A DNA stretch of 13,046 nt from assembly GCA_023428865.1 (NCBI GenBank), contig JAEYWT010000228.1:1-13046 (forward strand). The letters are read 5' to 3'. This document shows positions 1 through 6,933 of this stretch, in pieces (position 1 is the stretch's first letter; each line of letters opens with the position of its first letter). This DNA comes from Bacteroidota bacterium (GTDB lineage Bacteria > Bacteroidota > Bacteroidia > Flavobacteriales_F > PHOS-HE28). The notes under the pieces are model-generated. The model did no database searches. It was not told the DNA's origin and worked only from the letters and a program-made list of their open reading frames with translations. A program made the position numbers and the translations under genes.

Positions 1-85
1 TGACCGCTCCCTGCGCATCGGCGACCTGGTGGAAGTGGTCCGTGTGGAAAGTAACACCCTCATCGTAAAACCCTTGGAGGCCTAG
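1..85 (+). CDS. NfeD-like protein, C-terminal end only
   Basis: Only the last 27 codons are inside the window; the reading frame begins at base 2 and stops at TAG 83-85. The residues visible (DRSLRIGDLVEVVRVESN, then TLIVKPLEA) have the G-x-x-V-x-V-x-x-V / L-x-V-x-P pattern of the C-terminal OB-fold of NfeD proteins. NfeD proteins are small membrane proteins encoded next to SPFH/stomatin genes and thought to act with them in membrane microdomains. The next gene is indeed an SPFH gene, 49 bases downstream on the same strand, which supports both the call and an operon. The identification rests on a short fragment plus context; the upstream part (membrane segments, possible protease domain) cannot be seen. 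Confidence 0.65.
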   Translation, partial: DRSLRIGDLVEVVRVESNTLIVKPLEA

Positions 86-134
86 CCCTCGCCTGTTCCA
101 ACAAACCAGAACATTCCAAAACCCAAACACCGCC

Positions 135-1133
135 ATGTCTGCATTCGCCTATGTCGCCTTACTTCTCGCCGTCTTCGTGATCTTCCTGATCGCAAAGGGC
201 GTCCGCATTATCCAGCAAAGCGAGTCCATGGTGATCGAGCGCTTCGGTAAATACCGTACCACTCTAGTAGCCGGCTTCAACATCATCATCCCCGTTTTCG
301 ACAAGCCACGCGAGATCGTTTACCGGTTCACCCGCGACCTGCCCGACGGCAACAAGTACGTGCAATTCGTGAAGAAGGAGCGTATCGACCTGCGCGAGAC
401 CGTGTACGACTTCCCACGCCAGAACGTGATCACCAAGGACAACGTGATGACCGAGATCAACGCGCTGCTCTACTTCCAGATCATGGACCCGGTGAAGGCT
501 ATGTACGAGATCGAGAACCTGCCTTTGGCCATTGAGAAGCTCACACAGACCACACTTCGTAACGTGATCGGCGAACTGGACCTGGATGAGACCCTCACCA
601 GCCGGGACACCATCAATATGAAATTGCGCCAGATCCTGGACGAGGCTAGCAACAAGTGGGGTGTGAAAGTGAACCGTGTGGAACTGCAGGATATCAACCC
701 ACCGCGCGATATCCGCGAGGCCATGGAGAAACAGATGCGTGCCGAGCGCGATCGCCGGGCGCAGATCATCGATGCCGAGGGTAGCAAACGTGCTGCGGTG
801 CTACAGGCTGAAGGTATCCAGCAGTCGCAGATCACCACCGCCGAGGGCCAGAAGCAGAGCCAGATCCTGGAAGCCGAAGGTGATGCACAATCCCGTATCC
901 GTCGTGCCCAGGGTGAAGCCGAAGCCATCCGTCTGGTGACCGAGGCCATCAAAGCCAGCAATGGTGATCCAACCACCTACCTGATCGCCATGAAATACTT
1001 GGAAACGCTGAGCGAAATGACCAGCGGCCAGAACAACAAGGTGATCTACATGCCCTACGAAGCCACCGGTGTGCTTAGCAGCGTGGGCGGTATCAAGGAC
1101 ATGCTCGATGGTGCCAAGAAGCTGAACGGCTGA
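135..1133 (+). CDS. SPFH/stomatin-family membrane scaffold protein (QmcA-like)
   Basis: A 332-residue SPFH (stomatin, prohibitin, flotillin, HflK/C) protein. Residues about 4-22 form one N-terminal membrane anchor. The stretch RIIQQSESMVIERFGKY, about residues 24-40, is the typical entry to the SPFH domain, which runs to about residue 195. A long helical region follows, containing five 11-residue repeats at 213-267, each carrying A-E-G or A-Q-G near its start. Length and layout match bacterial paraslipins and E. coli QmcA (305 residues). Such proteins oligomerise on the inner membrane and organise microdomains; many partner with NfeD, encoded just upstream here. The start ATG at 135 is chosen because it places the anchor directly at the N-terminus; no Shine-Dalgarno site is seen, as usual in Bacteroidota. 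A terminator at 1150-1186 closes the unit. Client proteins cannot be deduced. Confidence 0.93.
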   Translation: MSAFAYVALLLAVFVIFLIAKGVRIIQQSESMVIERFGKYRTTLVAGFNIIIPVFDKPREIVYRFTRDLPDGNKYVQFVKKERIDLRETVYDFPRQNVITKDNVMTEINALLYFQIMDPVKAMYEIENLPLAIEKLTQTTLRNVIGELDLDETLTSRDTINMKLRQILDEASNKWGVKVNRVELQDINPPRDIREAMEKQMRAERDRRAQIIDAEGSKRAAVLQAEGIQQSQITTAEGQKQSQILEAEGDAQSRIRRAQGEAEAIRLVTEAIKASNGDPTTYLIAMKYLETLSEMTSGQNNKVIYMPYEATGVLSSVGGIKDMLDGAKKLNG

Positions 1134-1149
1134 TCGGCGCACTTATTGG

Positions 1150-1186
1150 AACGAAGCCCCGATGGAAACGTCGGGGCCTCTTCGTT
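1150..1186 (+). terminator. Hairpin terminator after the SPFH gene
   Basis: The arms AACGAAGCCCCGA (1150-1162) and TCGGGGC plus TTCGTT (1171-1177 and 1181-1186) pair through 13 base pairs. An 8-base loop separates them and a 3-base bulge (CTC) lies in the 3' arm. The hairpin lies 16 bases after the SPFH stop. Only a short T run follows, so it is a weak-tail intrinsic terminator by appearance. Confidence 0.75.
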
Positions 1187-1206
1187 CAACTCCGTACCTT
1201 CACCCC

Positions 1207-1518
1207 ATGCCCGCCTACTCCACTCTCTCCGAAGCCGTGAATGATCTGCAGCGCCGTGGTTACACCGATGACCTTACCGCAGACGAACATTGCCTGGTCT
1301 GCGACGCACGTGGCATCAACTTGGATCCCGCGCAGTTCGAGATCGACGAATTCCACCGCTTCGAGGGCATGAGCGATCCCGAGGACCAGAGCATCGTTTA
1401 TGCTATCAGTTCGAAGGACCAAGGGATCAAGGGCATCCTGGTGAATGCGTATGGGCCGGATGCTTCCAGCTTCACGCAGGAGATGGTTAAGAAGTTGGCC
1501 ACGCACTCCAACACCTGA
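1207..1518 (+). CDS. Small conserved Bacteroidota protein (family often misnamed phosphoribosylpyrophosphate synthetase)
   Basis: A 103-residue acidic soluble protein beginning MPAYSTLSEAVNDLQRRGYT. I recognise the pattern YxTLSEA-x-NxLxxxGYTxD ... CLxC ... FEIDEFxRFEGMSDPxDQSIVYAISS ... KGxLVxAYG from short proteins common in Bacteroidota. Databases often label these phosphoribosylpyrophosphate synthetase, but the protein is about a third of the length of true Prs enzymes. It also lacks a visible PRPP loop, so the enzyme name should not be carried over. There is a CxxC at residues 29-32. An in-frame ATG at 1162 would give a longer product but lies in the loop of the upstream terminator, so the ATG at 1207 is preferred. 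A TACCTTCA sequence at 1195-1202, resembling a -7 box, sits four bases before that ATG. Function is unknown. Confidence 0.85.
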   Translation: MPAYSTLSEAVNDLQRRGYTDDLTADEHCLVCDARGINLDPAQFEIDEFHRFEGMSDPEDQSIVYAISSKDQGIKGILVNAYGPDASSFTQEMVKKLATHSNT

Positions 1519-1614
1519 TGCCAACCTACGGATCCAAGGTCCTGGTCCGTGATGAAGATCATCCGTTGAAAGTCCTGAAACACAGGTTTTCCTAACCTTC
1601 GCGATCTTTACACG

Positions 1615-1622
1615 TATCTTTG
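1615..1622 (+). promoter_or_regulatory. Promoter -7 box of the DEAD-box helicase gene
   Basis: TATCTTTG matches the Bacteroidota -7 consensus TAnnTTTG exactly. A clear TTG -33 element is not present; TTTTC at 1587-1591 is the nearest T-rich candidate. Transcription from here would give a leader of about 200 bases before the ATG at 1829. The box and leader fill the 310-base stretch 1519-1828, in which I see no gene. Confidence 0.6.
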
Positions 1623-1688
1623 CCCTGTTCCCCTACTTGGTGAACAAGCCCCAAGCGCCCAGCTTTCGCTTCTAGCAACTGTCCAGGC

Positions 1689-1820
1689 GCAATCCCCAGC
1701 GGGATCCATTGCACGCCGGACACGATAACCCGGGGCTTCCACAACAACACTTGAAAAGGTGTGTTCAGGGACAATGGCCTGAACATGCCGCACACATCCC
1801 GCGCAGGGACTGTTCTGCGC
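1689..1820 (+). promoter_or_regulatory. Structured 5' leader of the helicase mRNA (four hairpins)
   Basis: Four local inverted repeats lie in the leader. (1) GCAAT 1689-1693 / ATTGC 1708-1712 encloses CCC/GGG pairing (94-96 with 701-703 of the same block). (2) ACACTT 1747-1752 / AGGTGT 1757-1762 closes a GAAA tetraloop, with one G-U pair. (3) GTTCAGG 1763-1769 / CCTGAAC 1778-1784 is perfect over 7 pairs. (4) GCGCAG 1801-1806 / CTGCGC 1815-1820 is perfect over 6 pairs and ends eight bases before the start codon. Hairpins 2 and 3 are back to back. No known riboswitch family is recognised. RNA-helicase genes in several bacteria have long self-regulating leaders, so this is a reasonable candidate for autoregulation, but that is inference. 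Confidence 0.5.
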
Positions 1821-1828
1821 ATACCTGA

Positions 1829-3634
1829 ATGGAACGTACTACGTTCAACGACCTCGGGCTCATCGAGCCTATCCTGAAAGCCCTCGAAACCGAAGGCTAC
1901 ACTCACCCCACCCCGATCCAGGAGCAAGCCATTCCTCACCTGATCAAAGGGCGCGACCTCTTGGGCTGCGCACAGACCGGCACCGGAAAGACCGCAGCGT
2001 TCGCCATCCCCATCCTTCAACAGCTACAGTCCAAGGAGGCGAAGGCTAAACGCGCCATCCGCACCTTGATCCTTACACCAACCCGCGAACTGGCCATCCA
2101 GATCGGCGAAAGCTTCGCGGCTTATGGGCGCAACCTGAAACTGAAACACACCGTGATCTTCGGTGGTGTGGGCCAGAAACCACAGACCGATGCCCTCCGC
2201 AACGGTGTGGATACGGTGATCGCAACACCCGGCCGCCTGCTCGATCTGATGCAGCAAGGCTTCGTTCACCTCAACGACTTGGAGATCTTCGTTCTCGATG
2301 AAGCCGACCGCATGCTGGACATGGGCTTCATCCACGATGTGAAGAAGGTGATCGCCAAACTGCCACAAAAGCGCCAGACGCTGTTCTTCAGCGCCACCAT
2401 GCCGCCAGAGATCGCCAAGCTGGCCAACAGCATCCTCACGGACCCCATCAAGGTGGAAGTGGCACCTGTAAGTAGCACCGCCGACACCATCGACCAGAGC
2501 ATCTTCTTTGTGGATCGCACGGACAAGAACAAGCTGTTGCTGAGCTTGCTCGAAGGTGATACCATCCGCGAAGCGCTCATCTTCACCCGAACCAAACACG
2601 GTGCGAACAAGGTGGCCAAAGTGCTTACCCAAGCGGGTCACGCCTCCGAAGCGATTCACGGCAACAAGAGCCAGAGCGCGCGCCAAAATGCCTTGAAAGG
2701 TTTCAAGGAAGGCAAATTGCGGGCCTTGGTGGCAACAGATATCGCTGCACGCGGCATCGACATCGACGGCCTCACGCACGTGATCAACTTCGATATCCCG
2801 AACATCCCAGAAACCTATGTACACCGCATCGGTCGTACTGGACGGGCCGGTGCTTCTGGCAAAGCCCTCTCCTTCTGCGATCACGAGGAAAAGGAATACC
2901 TGCGCGACATCACCCGCTTGATCAAGCGCGACATCCCGGTGGTGCCCGATCACCCGTTCGTGATGGTGGGTGGTCCGAAGAAAGCCGAACCAGAAGTGCG
3001 TGAACCGCGCCAGCCGCGTGGCCCCGGCCGTGGTGGTCGCCAGGGTCAAGGGCAGCGCCAACCGCAAGGCCGAGGCGATGGACAACGGAGCAACAGCCCA
3101 CGCAACAACGAACCTCGTCGCGATGATCGTGTACCACGTGCCCCGCACCAACAAGGTACCCAGCAGCCACGCACTGAGCGCCCACTCGGCAGCGAACAAC
3201 CACGAGCAGAGAATCCAGTACGCCGCCAAATGAGCCAGCGCTCTGACCGGAGACCACAAAGCCAACGGAATGAGCGTCTACGTCCAGATGGGCAGCGCGA
3301 GAACCGCCCCCAGGAACAGCGCCAACCCCGCCATAGTGAGCAGGCTCGTCAAGGCGAACATGCGCGCGATGGGCAGCCAACGCATCCACACGGCGATCGT
3401 CAGCCCCAGCGCCAAGGGGAGCGTTCCAACACACGCAATGACCGTGGCCCACGCCGCGACGACAGGCCACGGGAGCCACGCCCACAGCAAGAGCGCAAGA
3501 CCGAAGCGGGCAAACCGGACTATGCTGCCATGACACGTGAGCTCTTTGGCGAAGAAGCCGAGCGCGAAGCAGGCAAGAAGAAAGACGGCGACAGTAAGAA
3601 GAAAGGCTTGCTAGGTCGCTTGTTCGGACGGTAG
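1829..3634 (+). CDS. DEAD-box ATP-dependent RNA helicase with disordered Arg/Gln-rich tail (RhlE/CshA-like)
   Basis: A 601-residue RNA helicase that unwinds or remodels RNA using ATP, typically in ribosome assembly, RNA decay or cold adaptation. All core motifs are intact: Q motif GYTHPTPIQ (23-31), Walker A AQTGTGKT (48-55), PTRELA, TPGR, DEAD (157-160), SAT (188-190), ATDIAARGIDID (from 302) and HRIGRTGR (332-339). The core ends near residue 384. The remaining ~215 residues are low-complexity, rich in Arg, Gln, Pro, Asp and Gly with RGG-like patches, and end in the basic amphipathic KKKGLLGRLFGR. That kind of tail usually binds RNA and can drive condensate formation. The skewed codon composition of the tail keeps other frames and the opposite strand open, but those are shadows. 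The gene has its own promoter and a long structured leader, and a strong bidirectional terminator follows. The exact subfamily and RNA target cannot be named from sequence alone. Confidence 0.96.
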   Translation: MERTTFNDLGLIEPILKALETEGYTHPTPIQEQAIPHLIKGRDLLGCAQTGTGKTAAFAIPILQQLQSKEAKAKRAIRTLILTPTRELAIQIGESFAAYGRNLKLKHTVIFGGVGQKPQTDALRNGVDTVIATPGRLLDLMQQGFVHLNDLEIFVLDEADRMLDMGFIHDVKKVIAKLPQKRQTLFFSATMPPEIAKLANSILTDPIKVEVAPVSSTADTIDQSIFFVDRTDKNKLLLSLLEGDTIREALIFTRTKHGANKVAKVLTQAGHASEAIHGNKSQSARQNALKGFKEGKLRALVATDIAARGIDIDGLTHVINFDIPNIPETYVHRIGRTGRAGASGKALSFCDHEEKEYLRDITRLIKRDIPVVPDHPFVMVGGPKKAEPEVREPRQPRGPGRGGRQGQGQRQPQGRGDGQRSNSPRNNEPRRDDRVPRAPHQQGTQQPRTERPLGSEQPRAENPVRRQMSQRSDRRPQSQRNERLRPDGQRENRPQEQRQPRHSEQARQGEHARDGQPTHPHGDRQPQRQGERSNTRNDRGPRRDDRPREPRPQQERKTEAGKPDYAAMTRELFGEEAEREAGKKKDGDSKKKGLLGRLFGR

Positions 3635-3695
3635 AATTCGGACCGGGAATGGACGGGAGGCAACGTCAATAGGTACGGCACAACGCGGCATTCAT

Positions 3696-3729
3696 TCACG
3701 TCCAACCACGTTCATCCACGGTTACGTGA
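3696..3729. other. Inverted repeat ahead of the shared terminator
   Basis: TCACGT (3696-3701) and AACC (3704-3707) pair with GGTT (3720-3723) and ACGTGA (3724-3729), giving a 10-pair stem with a two-base bulge and a 12-base loop. It sits in the non-coding gap between the helicase stop and the terminator and may help protect or end the helicase mRNA. No function is proven. Confidence 0.4.
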
Positions 3730-3739
3730 GCACTAATGA

Positions 3740-3766
3740 AAAGGCCGGGGAAATTCCCCGGCCTTT
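3740..3766. terminator. Strong bidirectional terminator between convergent genes
   Basis: AAAGGCCGGGGAA (3740-3752) is the exact reverse complement of TTCCCCGGCCTTT (3754-3766), separated by a single A at 3753. The A-rich and T-rich ends provide a U tract on both transcripts. It lies between the helicase gene (+) and the desaturase-family gene (-), whose stop is 23 bases away, so it serves both. Confidence 0.92.
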
Positions 3767-3788
3767 CTGCTTCCATCATGTTCTTCCG

Positions 3789-4787
3789 TTAAGCGCGCAC
3801 TGCAACGCGTTCTGCCTCCACTTTCGTGGGCTCACCGAACTTGCCGCTGGCCCGTAACTCCTCCTGCAATTGTTGGCTCGTTTTACCGGTACCATCATGG
3901 CGCCAGCCAGGAGGACCGAAGATGTACATGAGCTTCGCCTTGAAGGTGGGAGCCTGCTTCACATCGCGCCAGATCTCTTGGAACTCGAAGAGGTTGTGGG
4001 TAACCGGGTTGTTCGTACCAGGATCATGGCTGATACCGAACTTCGGCACGATCCCTTTGATCGGCTTTTGCCAGGTGTTGTAGAGGCGGTCCCAAAAGGT
4101 GAAGATGCCACCATGGTTGCGGTCCAGGTATTCGGTGTTACAGCTGTGGTGTACCACGTGTACATGGGACGAATTGAAGATATTCTCCAACCACCCATAC
4201 GATGGCACTAACTGCGAATGCAGAGTGAATTGATAGAACGCATTGATGATCAAACAGGTCGCGATCATGATCGGCTCGAAGCCCAGCAGCGGCATCCATA
4301 GCCAGTAGATCGGTTTTATCAAGGTGATGAACCAGCCGTTGCGGATACTGATGGTGAGGTTGTACATCTTACCACTATGGTGTGGCAAATGAGCCGCCCA
4401 GAGGATACGGACGTTATGCGCTAACCGGTGGTGCCAGTAGAAGTTGTGGTCGTCGGCAATGGCACAAATGAGCCAGACATACCAAGCGAACCCGAGTGAT
4501 GAGTAGCCCAGGTACTCTTCGCGGAAAGGAGCCGCCCAGGCGAATAGGAACATGTACAGGGTGATCTCGAACACGTTGGTGACCACCCGTATGATGGTGG
4601 CTCCGATGCCGATCACGAAACCAGACCAGCTCTCCTTCAGATCGAAGAGGTGTTTGGCGTTCACATACTCGAGGATGATGAGCACCAGGAAGACCGGGTA
4701 CACATACTTGATGCCGATGCCTTCGATGGCCAGTTCGGGCAACTGGGCCTTCATATCCAGCCAGGCCTGGATGGGGTTGAAACTCAT
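3789..4787 (-). CDS. Sterol desaturase / fatty acid hydroxylase superfamily membrane protein
   Basis: A 332-residue integral membrane di-iron oxygenase-type protein. The histidine clusters that bind the two irons are present: HHRLAH (119-124, HxxxH), HLPHH (133-137, HxxHH) and HVVHH (210-214), with an extra H190. They are followed by the family signature DRNHGGIFTFWDRLYNTW. Hydrophobic segments occur near residues 27-42, 58-80, 90-110 and 150-187. The last ~70 residues are hydrophilic. Family members hydroxylate or desaturate lipids; the substrate here cannot be told. The ATG at 4787 is chosen because it is preceded at a suitable distance by AGGAG (4794-4799 on the opposite strand), one of the few clear ribosome sites in the window. 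A longer frame reaches 4934, but its first 49 residues are not membrane-like and would overlap the divergent phosphatase gene. Confidence 0.92.
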   Translation of the reverse strand: MSFNPIQAWLDMKAQLPELAIEGIGIKYVYPVFLVLIILEYVNAKHLFDLKESWSGFVIGIGATIIRVVTNVFEITLYMFLFAWAAPFREEYLGYSSLGFAWYVWLICAIADDHNFYWHHRLAHNVRILWAAHLPHHSGKMYNLTISIRNGWFITLIKPIYWLWMPLLGFEPIMIATCLIINAFYQFTLHSQLVPSYGWLENIFNSSHVHVVHHSCNTEYLDRNHGGIFTFWDRLYNTWQKPIKGIVPKFGISHDPGTNNPVTHNLFEFQEIWRDVKQAPTFKAKLMYIFGPPGWRHDGTGKTSQQLQEELRASGKFGEPTKVEAERVAVRA

Positions 4788-4820
4788 GGAATGTCTCCTG
4801 CGGTGATGGGCGCAGGCCGC

Positions 4821-4828
4821 CAAATGTA
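4821..4828 (-). promoter_or_regulatory. Promoter -7 box of the desaturase-family gene
   Basis: Reading the minus strand, TACATTTG matches TAnnTTTG exactly. It leaves a leader of roughly 30 bases that contains the AGGAG ribosome site. No obvious TTG is found at the -33 position. Confidence 0.6.
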
Positions 4829-4867
4829 CCCCATGGATCGGAAGAGGATCCGGATGAACATCACGAT

Positions 4868-4875
4868 CATCTTTG
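4868..4875 (+). promoter_or_regulatory. Probable -7 box directly before the PhoD-type gene
   Basis: CATCTTTG differs from TAnnTTTG at one position (C for T) and ends four bases before the ATG at 4880. If used, transcription would begin at or next to the start codon. No -33 TTG is seen. The divergent gap to the desaturase-family start is only 92 bases. Confidence 0.4.
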
Positions 4876-4879
4876 TAGC

Positions 4880-6181
4880 ATGGCACGCCTACCACTCTTC
4901 CCTGCGCTCCTCTCGCTCTCCACCGCCACGGCACAGATCGGGATCAACGGTCCCATGGCAGGGCCGCCGGATCTGATGGAGACCACCATTTGGATGCAAT
5001 GCCACGGCCCATGTGAAGCCTACCTCACCTATTGGCCTGCTGCAGAACCGGGCAAAGCTATTCGCACCATACCACAGACCTCAGACCCTGACAAAGGCCA
5101 CGCCATGGACTTCAAGTTGGGGCCGCTCGTGCCCGGAACCGAATATCACTACACGGTTTCCACCACCGGCCAACCAGGGTTGAAAGACACGCTCTCATTC
5201 CGCACCCAAACGCTCTGGAAATTCCGCACCGACCCACCACCCTTCACCCTGGCCTTGGGTAGTTGCACATACATCAACGAACCCGCGTACGACAGACCAG
5301 GCCGAGCCTACGGCGACACCTACGGGATCTTCGATGCCATCGCCGCCAAAAAACCCGACATGATGCTCTGGCTCGGCGACAACATTTACCTACGTGAGCC
5401 GGATTGGGGCAGCTGGAGCGGCTACCTGCATCGCTACACCCATACGCGCTCTACCCCCGAAATGAAACGCTTATTGCGAAGCACTACACACGCCGCCATC
5501 TGGGACGATCACGACTTCGGCCCCAACGATGGCGACGGCTCCTTCGTGGGTTCCAAGATGGCGCGCGAAGCTTTCGACCTTTTCTGGCCCAACCCCACCA
5601 ATGGCGTACCGGGTGTAGATGGCACCACAAGCATGTTCAGCTACTACGATGCCGATGTCTTCCTCATGGACGATCGCACCTTCCGCGTACCCGGCGATCT
5701 GAAGACCAGCGAGCCCGCCTTGCTTGGAAAACATCAACTGGACTGGCTGATCCGTGCGCTCAAGTACAGCGACGCCAGCTTCAAGTTGGTTGCCATCGGT
5801 GGGCAAGTGCTCAATACCGCTGCGGTCTACGAGAACTACGCCACCATACCGAACGAGCGGAACGAATTGCTTCGGCGTATAGAAGAAGAAGGCATCAAGG
5901 GTGTGGTCTTCCTCACTGGCGATCGCCATTTCACCGAACTCACCGCATTGAAGTTGAAGGACGGCCGTACGCTCTACGACCTAACCACCTCTCCACTCAC
6001 CTCCGGCCCATACACACCGAAGGAGACCAACGACCTACGCGTAGATGGCACGGTGGTTGGCGAACGCAACTTTAGCACACTCGGGTTCTCGGGCGCGAAA
6101 GGCGCACGTACCATGATGATCCGCGTATTCGATAGCACAGGCAAGCAGTTGTGGGAACGGAACATCGCGCAAGAACGGTGA
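4880..6181 (+). CDS. Secreted PhoD-type metallophosphoesterase (alkaline phosphatase D family)
   Basis: A 433-residue exported phosphatase. The N-terminus MARLPLFPALLSLSTATAQ is a short signal peptide with likely cleavage after ATA (about residue 18). An N-terminal beta domain (about 20-115), as in PhoD proteins, precedes the metallophosphoesterase core. Metal-site motifs are intact: LGSC (126-129), LGDN with D167/N168, WDDHDFGPNDG (208-218) and GDRH with D348/H350. MDDRTFR and the IGGQ stretch also fit the family. PhoD enzymes hydrolyse phosphate mono- or diesters outside the cytoplasm and help in phosphate supply; the actual substrate is unknown. There is no Cys lipobox, and the exact secretion route (Sec or Tat) is not clear because no twin-Arg motif is visible. 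The gene is divergent from the desaturase-family gene and converges on the PIN toxin with a 30-base gap. Confidence 0.93.
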   Translation: MARLPLFPALLSLSTATAQIGINGPMAGPPDLMETTIWMQCHGPCEAYLTYWPAAEPGKAIRTIPQTSDPDKGHAMDFKLGPLVPGTEYHYTVSTTGQPGLKDTLSFRTQTLWKFRTDPPPFTLALGSCTYINEPAYDRPGRAYGDTYGIFDAIAAKKPDMMLWLGDNIYLREPDWGSWSGYLHRYTHTRSTPEMKRLLRSTTHAAIWDDHDFGPNDGDGSFVGSKMAREAFDLFWPNPTNGVPGVDGTTSMFSYYDADVFLMDDRTFRVPGDLKTSEPALLGKHQLDWLIRALKYSDASFKLVAIGGQVLNTAAVYENYATIPNERNELLRRIEEEGIKGVVFLTGDRHFTELTALKLKDGRTLYDLTTSPLTSGPYTPKETNDLRVDGTVVGERNFSTLGFSGAKGARTMMIRVFDSTGKQLWERNIAQER

Positions 6182-6211
6182 GATGAACCACCTTGTTCCA
6201 CACCTGCAACC

Positions 6212-6637
6212 TCAGCGTTCCTTCACCGCATACTTCAGCAGAAAGTCCATCGGGTCCAGCACTTCGATCCGTGCGAAGTGGTAGTCTTTGATGTCGTAGG
6301 TGACCATGTTGGTACAACCTGCCTGAAGTGCGGAATGGTATTGGAAACCATCCTCCAGGTCAACGATGTGCTTGTCGGCAAGTGTGCGTTCCACGGAAGT
6401 CGCATCCATGGTGGTAAGCCGCAACTTGCCCGCGAGCACGGCTATCTTCTCTCGGACCACTTTCCTGCTCGCCTTCTTCTCTGCGAAATAAGCACCAATG
6501 GCAAGGCATAGCGGCGAGGTGTAGACCTGGAAACGATCATCATCGGCCAAACTGAGCACACGGGCACATTCACCAAAGCGTGGATACTCGTTGCAGAGCA
6601 CGGTGACCAGGATATTGGCATCGAGAAAGACTTTCAT
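6212..6637 (-). CDS. PIN-domain toxin (PIN_3/VapC-like RNase)
   Basis: A 141-residue PIN-domain protein, the predicted toxin of a type II toxin-antitoxin pair. It opens with MKVFLDANILV, whose D6 is the first catalytic acid. The later block DLEDGFQYHSA (93-103), with E95/D96, and TYDIKDY (113-119), with D115/D118, supply the remaining acids. This spacing matches the PIN_3 group of small PIN RNases, which cut RNA with Mg or Mn. The second acidic position of classical VapC is not obvious near residues 42-50 (PLCLAIGAY), as is common in this group. It lies 35 bases downstream of the antitoxin gene on the same strand, the usual antitoxin-first order. The RNA target is unknown. Confidence 0.87.
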   Translation of the reverse strand: MKVFLDANILVTVLCNEYPRFGECARVLSLADDDRFQVYTSPLCLAIGAYFAEKKASRKVVREKIAVLAGKLRLTTMDATSVERTLADKHIVDLEDGFQYHSALQAGCTNMVTYDIKDYHFARIEVLDPMDFLLKYAVKER

Positions 6638-6672
6638 CGCAGGCTATGCCTAGTGTACCTGAACTTACAGGG

Positions 6673-6933
6673 TTAGCGCTTCCTGCTCTTCAGGTAGTCT
6701 TTCTTCACGTTGCGCTCGGCAGCGTTCTTACGAACATAGGTGACCTCCCCTTCTGCCACTTGGTGGATCCAATCGCTAACAGGGAGCTCGTCGATGGTGG
6801 TATAGCGTCTATCCATGGCCTTGCTCAGCATGAACTCTACCAACCGGGAAAGGCTGATGTTGTTCGCCTCTGCGAATGCCTTGGCGCGATCAGCGACACT
6901 GACATCGAAGCTGAGGGTGATCTTGGCGTCCAT
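6673..6933 (-). CDS. Ribbon-helix-helix-type antitoxin (DUF6364-like)
   Basis: An 86-residue protein with the outline of a ribbon-helix-helix DNA-binding antitoxin. A beta strand, KITLSFD (4-10), is followed by a helix around 13-23, a turn at NNIS, and a second helix, LSRLVEFMLSKAM (28-40). The basic C-terminal half (ending KKDYLKSRKR) likely wraps and inhibits the toxin. It resembles DUF6364 proteins, which commonly pair with PIN toxins. Such antitoxins also bind their own promoter; direct repeats and a palindrome sit at the expected place (see the promoter entry). The start ATG at 6933 is the first in the frame and lies about 14 bases from the predicted transcription start. Confidence 0.85.
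   Translation of the reverse strand: MDAKITLSFDVSVADRAKAFAEANNISLSRLVEFMLSKAMDRRYTTIDELPVSDWIHQVAEGEVTYVRKNAAERNVKKDYLKSRKR

Noticed and set aside
1162..1206. Longer start for the small protein at 1207
   Set aside because: That ATG is in the loop of the upstream terminator, and family members begin at the later methionine.
2024..3265. 413-codon open frame on the minus strand inside the helicase gene
   Set aside because: The plus-strand frame has every DEAD-box motif. The minus frame has no recognisable domain and is open because of codon bias.
2922..3536. Several open frames (both strands) in the helicase tail region
   Set aside because: The Arg/Gln/Pro-rich tail uses codons that rarely make stops in other frames. 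None of these products resembles a protein family.
4788..4934. 49-residue N-terminal extension of the desaturase-family protein
   Set aside because: The sequence is not membrane-like. AGGAG lies just before the ATG at 4787, the promoter box at 4821-4828 is inside the extension, and it would overlap the divergent phosphatase gene.
5404..6075. 223-codon plus-strand open frame within the PhoD-type gene
   Set aside because: It is Arg-rich with no family resemblance. The overlapping frame has a signal peptide and all PhoD metal-site motifs.
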